NCBI GenBank assembly: GCA_900754385.1
Contig: CAAECP010000096.1
Span: 1 to 6,324, forward strand
Direction of reading: 5' to 3'
DNA length: 6,324 nt
From: an uncultured Collinsella sp.
GTDB taxonomy: Bacteria > Actinomycetota > Coriobacteriia > Coriobacteriales > Coriobacteriaceae
Shown here piece after piece: positions 1 to 5,575 of this stretch. How positions within the stretch are numbered: position 1 is the stretch's first letter; each line of letters opens with the position of its first letter. Below the pieces are notes generated by a model. That model saw nothing but the letters and a program-made list of their open reading frames with translations, had not been told where the DNA came from and made no database searches. The translations under genes and the position numbers were made by a program.

Positions 1-1
1 A

Positions 2-337
2 GGCGCTGCAGCCGGCATCGCCTCCAACATGGCGAGCACTCGCGCCCCGCAGCGCCCGCTCGCCCAGCTCGTCGACGTCGTGAGCGGCGAGAGCCATAGC
101 ATCACCTCCGCACAGGTGACCATCGGTCGCGAGCGCTCAGTTTCCGACATTGCCCTGCGCGACCCCAACGTGTCGCGCCGCCACGCCCAGCTCACCTTTA
201 CGGGCTCGGATTGGTCGATTGAGGACCTCAATTCCACCAACGGCACGCTCGTCAACAACCGCCGCATTACGCGCTGCCCGCTGCGCAACGGCGATCTGCT
301 GACGTTTGGCCTGAGCACCTTTGAATTTAGGGGATAG
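2..337 (+). CDS. fhaA: FHA-domain protein, FhaA-like, 3' end only
   Basis: This is the C-terminal part of a cytoplasmic phosphothreonine-binding protein. The reading frame is open to the left edge with no stop, so the gene very likely begins outside the window. The ATG at 29 is probably internal, as no Shine-Dalgarno precedes it. Counting from that ATG, residues 1-15 look like a linker and about 28-102 form one FHA domain. Its diagnostic residues are present: Gly33-Arg34 in TIGRE, Ser49 and His52 in SRRH, and Asn71-Gly72 in NSTNGTLVNN. The domain sits at the extreme C-terminus, as in mycobacterial FhaA, which has an N-terminal DUF3662-type domain before a linker and a C-terminal FHA domain. 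In that family the protein binds phosphorylated wall-synthesis partners such as the kinase or MviN; here this is inferred from position beside fhaB and pstP. The N-terminal domain is not visible, so a short stand-alone FHA protein cannot be fully excluded. Confidence 0.8.
   Translation, partial: GAAAGIASNMASTRAPQRPLAQLVDVVSGESHSITSAQVTIGRERSVSDIALRDPNVSRRHAQLTFTGSDWSIEDLNSTNGTLVNNRRITRCPLRNGDLLTFGLSTFEFRG
329..333 (+). promoter_or_regulatory. Ribosome binding site of fhaB
   Basis: AGGGG lies 10 nt before the ATG at 344 and overlaps the last codons of the upstream FHA gene. This supports the 344 start and co-translation of the two FHA genes from one mRNA. Confidence 0.6.
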
Positions 338-343
338 TCGCTT

Positions 344-760
344 ATGAACATCGATATCGTCCTTTTTGCAGGCCGCATCGTCCTGGTCGCCCTGCTCTAT
401 ATCTTCCTGTTCGCCGTCATGAAGACCGGCGTGGGACTTGTGCGCGGGCAGCGCCGCGACTCGGCTATCTGGACGATTGATGTGGACAAGGGTCCGCGCG
501 GTATCCGCGGCATCCACGTAGACATGCTCGGCCCCGTCATCGTCGGTCGCTCGCCGTCTTCGGACATCTGCATCAATGAACCGTTCGTCTCGGCCTCGCA
601 TGCGCGCTTTTCGCTGCAGGGCCCGGCGCTCATCATCGAGGACCTCAACTCGCTTAACGGCACGCTCGTCAACGGCCGCCAGCTCGTGGAGCCCGCGACG
701 CTGCGCGAGGGCGACGAAGTCCAGATTGGCGATGTGGTCATGAAGGTGAACCGTCGATGA
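344..760 (+). CDS. fhaB: Membrane-anchored FHA-domain protein FhaB
   Basis: This is a 138-residue phosphothreonine-recognition protein tethered to the inner face of the membrane. Residues 5-26 form one hydrophobic segment (IVLFAG to FAVM) followed by a basic stretch (RGQRR), so the FHA domain should face the cytoplasm. The FHA domain covers about 59-138 and has Gly68-Arg69-Ser70, Ser83 and His86 in SASH, and Asn105-Gly106 in NSLNGTLVNG. Length and architecture match mycobacterial FhaB (FipA, about 155 residues), which links the Ser/Thr kinase pathway to cell division and wall synthesis. The gene starts 6 nt after the fhaA stop and its TGA overlaps the pstP ATG in an ATGA junction, so the three are probably translated together. 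The strand-and-loop motif EDLNSxNGTLVN is nearly identical to that of the upstream FHA domain, which suggests related ligand surfaces or an old duplication. Confidence 0.9.
   Translation: MNIDIVLFAGRIVLVALLYIFLFAVMKTGVGLVRGQRRDSAIWTIDVDKGPRGIRGIHVDMLGPVIVGRSPSSDICINEPFVSASHARFSLQGPALIIEDLNSLNGTLVNGRQLVEPATLREGDEVQIGDVVMKVNRR
743..749 (+). promoter_or_regulatory. Ribosome binding site of pstP inside fhaB
   Basis: AAGGTGA lies 7 nt before the ATG at 757. It favours this start over the in-frame ATG at 787, whose best upstream purine run (GAGGAG, 766-771) is about 15 nt away. Together with the ATGA overlap it suggests translational coupling to fhaB. Confidence 0.5.
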
Positions 761-2556
761 TCGACGAGGAGAACAAGTCCGCAACTATGACCGAGGCACC
801 GGCTGTCGCCGCAGCTGCGCCGGCCCACGCCGCTCCGGCGGACTCCACACCCGTGGAGCCCGAGGACACCGTGTTCTCCCTGCCTCTTTCGCATGTAACG
901 CATGATATTTCGGATCTCGCCGATAACGAGGGCGAAGAGGATGCCGCAGCAGCGCCCATCGGCGCACATGCTGCGGAACAGTCCACAGCGCCCGAAGCAA
1001 CCCCGGCGCCGGCTCACTTTGCAGAGCCCGTCGCCGCGGCAATCAACGAGAGCGCTGCGGTGTTTGCGGCACCCGAGCCCGCCGCGCCGGCGTTTCCCAT
1101 AGCCCCGGCATCCGAGGTTGCGCCCGCGTCTACGCCGGCGCCCGAGCCTATAGACGTTAGCCCGCAAGACGACGAGTCGACCGCCCGCGTTTCCGAGGAG
1201 CCCGACTCCCCGGACACCGGCGATTCCGAATCAAACGCCGAGACAAACACCGTCTCTCCCGGTGACACCGCCGAAATCGACGTTGCCGCCGTTGAGGCCA
1301 AGCTCAAAGACCCCAGCTCGACCATGAGCTTTGAACCCCTGACCGAGGAGCGCATCGAGACCGACTCGACCTATGATGCCGGCACCACCACGCAACTCAT
1401 GTGGGGCGCCCGCTCCGACGTTGGCTGCGTGCGCCCGCACAATGAGGATTCCTACCTGGTGCAGTCGCCGCTCTTTTGCGTATGCGACGGCATGGGTGGT
1501 CACGCTGCCGGCGAGGTAGCCTCTTCTATCGCTGTCGAGACCATCGCCAAGACAGCTCCTCAGTCTGCCGACGCCGCACGCCTGGCGGCAGCCGTCGAGG
1601 CCGCCAACGCCGCCGTAATCGAGGCGGCCCTGAACGGCCTGGGCAAGCCCGGCATGGGCTGCACAGCCACCTGCGCCTATATCGAAAACGACACGCTCGC
1701 CATCGCCCACGTGGGCGACTCTCGCGCCTATCTGCTCCACGAGGGCACGCTCATCCGCGTGACCCGCGACCACTCCTACGTGGAGGAGCTCGTGGACGCC
1801 GGCGAGATCACGGCAGACGAGGCTCGCGTCCACCCCAACCGTTCGGTCATCACCCGTGCGCTGGGCTCGGACCCCGCCATGTATGCCGACCACTTCACTC
1901 TGCATATCGAGGAAGGCGACCGCCTGATCCTGTGCTCTGACGGCCTTTCGAGCATGATTCCCGATAGCGATATCGAGAACATCGCCACGCAATCCTCAAC
2001 CGCGCAAATCTGCGTCGACAACCTAGTGGACGCGGCGCTTGCCGCCGGCGGCCACGACAACGTGACCGTAGTAGTCGTTGACCTGGTTGACGATGGCGTT
2101 ATGCGCGAGGCGCAGCGCGTGCGTCGCCGCAACATTACTATCGCCGCCATCCTGGCCCTCGTCTTTGTGCTGGCAGCTGGCATCTGGGCCTACACGGGTG
2201 TCACCGGCTCGTACTACCTGGGTACCTACCAGGGCAATGTCGCCGTCTGGCGCGGCCTGCCCGGCAAGCCACTCGGACTCAAGCTCCACTGGCTCGAAAG
2301 CGAAACCAGCATCAAGCTGTCCGACCTGCCCGAAGACACGCAAAACCGCCTCAAGGCGGGCATTCCGCAAACAAGTGTCGACGATGCGCAGGACACGATA
2401 TCCAAGTACCGCCACCAGATCGACGAGGAGCAGACCCGCCAGGTGATCGACGCGCAAACGATTCGCGACAACACCAATCAGGGATCGACCTCCGAATCAG
2501 ATTCCGAGAAAACCGCCGAACAGTCCGCCGAGGCCGAAGCCTCCGATAAGAATTAG
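757..2556 (+). CDS. pstP: PP2C-type Ser/Thr protein phosphatase PstP with long N-terminal extension
   Basis: This is a metal-dependent phosphatase that removes phosphate from Ser/Thr residues of kinase targets and of the kinase itself at the membrane. Of its 599 residues, 1 to about 210 are an Ala/Pro/Glu/Asp-rich, probably disordered extension. About 214-445 form the PP2C catalytic domain, with Arg226 and Asn229-Glu230-Asp231 (RPHNED), Asp244-Gly245 in DGMGGH, Asp321 in GDSRAY, Asp395 in CSDGL and Asp434 in GGHDNVT, so the metal-binding acids are present. A basic stop (RVRRR, 454-458) precedes a membrane helix at about 460-480. The remaining ~118 residues should be extracytoplasmic and include the YYLGTYQGNVAVWRG segment resembling the PstP outer domain, then an acidic, Gln/Ser-rich tail. 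Mycobacterial PstP begins almost directly with the catalytic domain, so the N-terminal extension is the oddity. The next gene begins 16 nt downstream. The family assignment is firm; the role in wall growth is inferred from context. Confidence 0.95.
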   Translation: MIDEENKSATMTEAPAVAAAAPAHAAPADSTPVEPEDTVFSLPLSHVTHDISDLADNEGEEDAAAAPIGAHAAEQSTAPEATPAPAHFAEPVAAAINESAAVFAAPEPAAPAFPIAPASEVAPASTPAPEPIDVSPQDDESTARVSEEPDSPDTGDSESNAETNTVSPGDTAEIDVAAVEAKLKDPSSTMSFEPLTEERIETDSTYDAGTTTQLMWGARSDVGCVRPHNEDSYLVQSPLFCVCDGMGGHAAGEVASSIAVETIAKTAPQSADAARLAAAVEAANAAVIEAALNGLGKPGMGCTATCAYIENDTLAIAHVGDSRAYLLHEGTLIRVTRDHSYVEELVDAGEITADEARVHPNRSVITRALGSDPAMYADHFTLHIEEGDRLILCSDGLSSMIPDSDIENIATQSSTAQICVDNLVDAALAAGGHDNVTVVVVDLVDDGVMREAQRVRRRNITIAAILALVFVLAAGIWAYTGVTGSYYLGTYQGNVAVWRGLPGKPLGLKLHWLESETSIKLSDLPEDTQNRLKAGIPQTSVDDAQDTISKYRHQIDEEQTRQVIDAQTIRDNTNQGSTSESDSEKTAEQSAEAEASDKN

Positions 2557-2564
2557 AAAGGGAG
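2557..2564 (+). promoter_or_regulatory. Ribosome binding site that sets the start of the SEDS-PBP gene
   Basis: AAAGGGAG begins directly after the pstP stop and lies 8 nt before the ATG at 2573. An in-frame GTG at 2564 would overlap this Shine-Dalgarno itself, so the ATG is the better start. Confidence 0.75.
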
Positions 2565-2572
2565 TGCCGCTT

Positions 2573-5443
2573 ATGAGTCGCCGCAACACCGAGCTGCTCT
2601 TGCTCATCGCCTCGGCGTTCCCCGTCATCCTGCTGTATGCGATGTACGTCCTCACCGCGGGCGCTGCCATCTCCTTTGAGACGCTCGCCGTACCGATCGG
2701 CCTCTTTGCCGCCTTTGCCGCGGCCCACATCGCCGTGCGCATCTTGGCGCCCGGTGCCGACCCCGCCATCCTGCCCATCGTATTTATACTTTCGGGCATC
2801 GGCATCACGTTCGTGACGCGTCTCGCCCCCGCTCTCGCCATCTCACAGCTCATCATCCTGTTTGTCTCGGTGGCGCTCATGGTGGGAACGCTTGCACTAG
2901 TCAAAAACCTCGACGTGGTCATGCGTTACAAGTACACCTTTGGCATCATCGGCATCATTCTGCTGATGCTGCCTATCTTTATCGGCACCACGATCTCGGG
3001 CTCCAAGCTGTGGATTCGCATCGCGGGCTTTACCATCCAGCCCGGCGAGTTCGCCAAGGTCTTTATCGTCCTGTTCCTGGCCGGCTACCTGGCCGAGAAC
3101 CGCGAGCTGCTCTCCATCTCCAACCGCAAGATTCTGGGCTTTAAGATCCCTCGCCTGCGACTGCTGCTGCCGCTGTTTGCCGTGTGGGGTGTGTGCCTGC
3201 TCGTCGTCGTCTTCGAACGCGACCTGGGTTCGGCCGTGCTGTTCTACACCATCTTCTTGCTGATGCTCTACGTTGCCACGGGGCGCTTTTCGTATGTCGT
3301 TATCGGCCTTGCGCTCTTAGCTGTTGGAGCCGTGGGCGCCTACAAGTTCCTGTCTCACGTTCAGGTGCGTTTCCAGGTTTGGCTCGATCCGTTTAAGGAC
3401 GCCCAGGGCCAGGGCTACCAGATCGTCCAGTCGCTCTTCTCGCTTGCCGATGGCGGTCTGGTCGGTGTTGGCATCGGCAACGGCATGGCCAACAACATCC
3501 CTGTCGTCGAGTCCGACTTTATCTTCTCGGCTATCGGCGAGGAGATGGGCCTTTTGGGCGGCGGCGCCGTGCTCATCCTGTTTATGCTCTTTGCCGTTCG
3601 CGGCCTCACCACGGCTGCCCGCGCTAAATCCGACCTCGCCGCCTTTAGTGCCACAGGCCTTACGGCCGCCATCAGCTTCCAGGCCTTCTTGATCGTTGGC
3701 GGCGTAACCCGCCTGATCCCGCTGACCGGCGTCACCCTGCCCTTTATGAGCCAGGGCGGCTCCTCTCTGCTGGCGAGCTTTATCATCGTCGCGCTCCTGC
3801 TGCGCGCCGGTGACGAGGCGACCGGACGCGAGGCCGAGCTTACCGGCACCGGCACCATGGCCGCCATCACCGATGATCAGGTCGCATCTGCCGCCGCCCC
3901 GACGGGCACGCGCTTTGCCACCTCGTCTTCGTATGCCCGCGGCAGCCATTCCGTCGGCTCGCGCATGCGACGTCGCCTGCTCGACACGCCTGAATCCGGT
4001 GTGCTCGGCCGCGTGGCGCTCGCCAACCGTCTAACCCGCGCGGTGCTCGCCTTTACGGCGCTGTTCGCGATCCTTATCGGCAACCTCACCTATGTCCAGG
4101 TCATTAAGGCCAAGGACTATCAGGACATGCCGACCAACAACCACACCATCGCCCGCTCCAAGTACATCCAGCGCGGCTCCATCATCACGTCCGACGGCGT
4201 GACGCTGGCCGAGTCGCTGCAGCAGGAGGACGGCACCTACGTACGCTCCTACCCCAACGGTAACCTGGCAGCGCACGTGGTTGGCTACGTGAGTCAGCAG
4301 TATGGCACCACCGCCATCGAGAGCGTCATGAACGACACGCTCACCGGTTCTAAGGACTACTCCAGCTGGAACAACGCCATCGCGTCGCTCGCGGGCCAGA
4401 CCCAGCCGGGCAACACCGCCAAGCTCACCATCGACTCGCGCATCCAGACGGCGGCCGAGCAGGCACTCAAGGGCTTTAAGGGCGCTGTAGTGGTCATCGA
4501 CCCGCGTACCGGCGCGGTGCTCGCATGTGCCAGCTCGCCCACCTACGACAACACCAACATCGATGCCCTGCTGCAGACGGGCGGCGGCGAGGACGGCTCC
4601 ATGTACAATCGCGCCATGGACGCGCTGTACACGCCGGGCTCAACGTTTAAGGTCGTTACGCTTTCCGCGGCACTCGAGACCGGTACCGCCAGCCTTACCA
4701 GCACCTACCAAGCGCCCGGCTCCATGGACATCGGCAACGCACCGGTCACCAACGATGCCAACGAGAGCTACGGCACCATCAGCCTGCAGCAGGCCTTTGC
4801 CGTGTCCTCCAACGTCGTCTTTGGCCAGGTGGCAAACGAAGTTGGCGCAAACACGCTCGTGCAGTTTGCCAACGCCTTTGGCTACGGCCAAAAGCTCGGC
4901 CAGGACCTGACCTCCGCGGCCTCCATCATGGCCGACCCGTCGCTCATGACCGAGTGGGAGACCGCCTGGGCCGGCGCCGGCCAGCCTGTCGGCATGGACC
5001 ACACGCCCGGCCCGCAGACCACCGTCATGCAAAACGCCGTGATTGCCGCCGCCATCGCTAACAGCGGCGTGGTCATGGACCCGTACTTTGTAGCCCAGGT
5101 ACTCGCCCCGGACGGAACCGTGGTCAAGACCACGCAGTCCCGCTCGCTGGGTCAGGCCGTCAGCTCCGCCACGACCGACCAGGTCAAGCAGGCCATGCTT
5201 GCCGTCGTCCAGTCCGGCACCGGCACCGATGCCCAGATCCCAGGCGTCAAGGTCGCCGGCAAGACCGGCTCGGCCGAGACTGGCGGCACCAACGTCAACT
5301 CGATGTTCGTTGGCTTTGCACCTTACGATTCACCCACGGTCGCCATCTCGGTGGCCTTAGAGGATTACGACAAGCATGACGTCAAGGCCGCCAAGATCGC
5401 CGGTATCGTCCTGACCGCGGCGCTTGCCGCACAGGGAGCGTGA
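2573..5443 (+). CDS. rodA-pbpA: SEDS glycosyltransferase (RodA/FtsW) fused to class B penicillin-binding protein
   Basis: This is a 956-residue membrane protein predicted both to polymerise lipid II into glycan and to crosslink the peptides. Residues 1-412 are a complete SEDS domain with about twelve hydrophobic segments. Its hallmarks are WIRIAGFTIQPGEFAK (147-162), ERDLGSA (215-221), GQGYQIVQS (279-287), the ESDFIF loop with candidate catalytic Asp315, and TGVTLPFMSQGGSSL (385-399). A hydrophilic linker (413-489) leads to a further membrane helix at about 490-508, ending NLTYVQV. The PBP part has the N-terminal QRGSIITSDG motif (533-542) and a transpeptidase domain from about 616. Its catalytic motifs are intact: Ser690-Thr-Phe-Lys693 (SxxK), Ser745-Ser-Asn747 (SxN) and Lys897-Thr-Gly899 (KTG). 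In mycobacteria rodA and pbpA are separate adjacent genes at this place. Here no stop, frameshift or start separates them. An even number of SEDS helices puts the linker in the cytoplasm, which is what the PBP anchor requires. Elongation (RodA/PbpA) is favoured over division (FtsW/FtsI) by gene order; the domain alone does not settle it. Confidence 0.93.
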   Translation: MSRRNTELLLLIASAFPVILLYAMYVLTAGAAISFETLAVPIGLFAAFAAAHIAVRILAPGADPAILPIVFILSGIGITFVTRLAPALAISQLIILFVSVALMVGTLALVKNLDVVMRYKYTFGIIGIILLMLPIFIGTTISGSKLWIRIAGFTIQPGEFAKVFIVLFLAGYLAENRELLSISNRKILGFKIPRLRLLLPLFAVWGVCLLVVVFERDLGSAVLFYTIFLLMLYVATGRFSYVVIGLALLAVGAVGAYKFLSHVQVRFQVWLDPFKDAQGQGYQIVQSLFSLADGGLVGVGIGNGMANNIPVVESDFIFSAIGEEMGLLGGGAVLILFMLFAVRGLTTAARAKSDLAAFSATGLTAAISFQAFLIVGGVTRLIPLTGVTLPFMSQGGSSLLASFIIVALLLRAGDEATGREAELTGTGTMAAITDDQVASAAAPTGTRFATSSSYARGSHSVGSRMRRRLLDTPESGVLGRVALANRLTRAVLAFTALFAILIGNLTYVQVIKAKDYQDMPTNNHTIARSKYIQRGSIITSDGVTLAESLQQEDGTYVRSYPNGNLAAHVVGYVSQQYGTTAIESVMNDTLTGSKDYSSWNNAIASLAGQTQPGNTAKLTIDSRIQTAAEQALKGFKGAVVVIDPRTGAVLACASSPTYDNTNIDALLQTGGGEDGSMYNRAMDALYTPGSTFKVVTLSAALETGTASLTSTYQAPGSMDIGNAPVTNDANESYGTISLQQAFAVSSNVVFGQVANEVGANTLVQFANAFGYGQKLGQDLTSAASIMADPSLMTEWETAWAGAGQPVGMDHTPGPQTTVMQNAVIAAAIANSGVVMDPYFVAQVLAPDGTVVKTTQSRSLGQAVSSATTDQVKQAMLAVVQSGTGTDAQIPGVKVAGKTGSAETGGTNVNSMFVGFAPYDSPTVAISVALEDYDKHDVKAAKIAGIVLTAALAAQGA
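3809..4039 (+). other. Cytoplasmic linker joining the SEDS and PBP halves
   Basis: These codons specify residues 413-489 of the fusion. The segment is hydrophilic and low in predicted structure. It is rich in Thr, Ser, Ala and Gly in its middle (around GTRFATSSSYARGSHS) and has a basic cluster (RMRRR, 464-468) shortly before the PBP membrane anchor. It contains an in-frame ATG at 3965 (Met465), which could be the relic start of a once-separate pbpA. No convincing Shine-Dalgarno is seen just upstream of that ATG. Confidence 0.7.
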
Positions 5444-5493
5444 TGCCCATGATCGAATCGGACACCCGAGGCGCGCCGCGGCCGAAGAGTTAG
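5443..5493 (+). other. Possible 16-codon ORF after the SEDS-PBP stop
   Basis: ATG at 5443 overlaps the upstream stop as TGATG, with AGGGAG (5433-5438) 4 nt before it. The frame encodes MPMIESDTRGAPRPKS and ends at TAG 5491-5493, which lies in the loop of the hairpin described here. It could be a coupled leader peptide or a chance ORF. I recognise no family and give it low weight. Confidence 0.2.
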
Positions 5494-5505
5494 CGGCAAC
5501 GCGCC
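5470..5505 (+). terminator. GC-rich hairpin between the SEDS-PBP gene and the kinase
   Basis: GGCGCGCCGC (5470-5479) can pair with GCGG (5493-5496) and CGCGCC (5500-5505). This gives a ten-base-pair, all G-C stem with a 3-nt bulge (CAA) and a 13-nt loop. It begins 27 nt after the SEDS-PBP stop. No T-run follows, so it is not a classic intrinsic terminator. It may attenuate transcription, protect the 3' end of the upstream message, or be incidental in GC-rich DNA. A second small hairpin, GGCC-CCAGC-GGCC, follows at 5510-5522. Confidence 0.35.
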
Positions 5506-5565
5506 ACACGGCCCCAGCGGCCACATCATAGGTACTACACACATCGTTGAGCGAATAGTTATGTT

Positions 5566-5570
5566 AGGAG
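5566..5570 (+). promoter_or_regulatory. Ribosome binding site of the kinase gene
   Basis: AGGAG lies 5 nt before the ATG at 5576. An in-frame ATG at 5561 has no comparable upstream site and would place this motif inside the coding sequence, so 5576 is preferred. The 50 nt before it are noticeably AT-richer than the rest of the window, which would suit a local promoter, but I could not find a convincing -35/-10 pair. Confidence 0.65.
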
Positions 5571-5575
5571 CAGGA

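Noticed and set aside
800..1160. Possible tandem DNA repeat in the Ala/Pro-rich part of pstP
   Set aside because: The amino-acid composition is repetitive, but I could not find a fixed-length repeated unit at the DNA level.
137..1167. Long minus-strand open frames (for example 137-784 and 397-1167) opposite fhaB and pstP
   Set aside because: They are antisense shadows of confidently identified genes in GC-rich DNA. Their translations are Arg/Cys/Gly- or Ala/His-rich without recognisable domains, and no ribosome binding sites support them.
1231..1992. Minus-strand 253-codon open frame opposite the PP2C domain
   Set aside because: Its length follows from the codon bias of the real gene on the other strand, and its sequence shows no domain.
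3317..3949. Minus-strand 210-codon open frame opposite the SEDS domain
   Set aside because: It gives a Gly/Asp/Lys-rich low-complexity translation and overlaps clear SEDS motifs on the + strand.
5547..5552. TTGAGC as a -35 box for a kinase promoter
   Set aside because: A -10 box at normal spacing would fall on the ribosome binding site just before the kinase start, leaving no room for a leader, and no TATAAT-like sequence is there.
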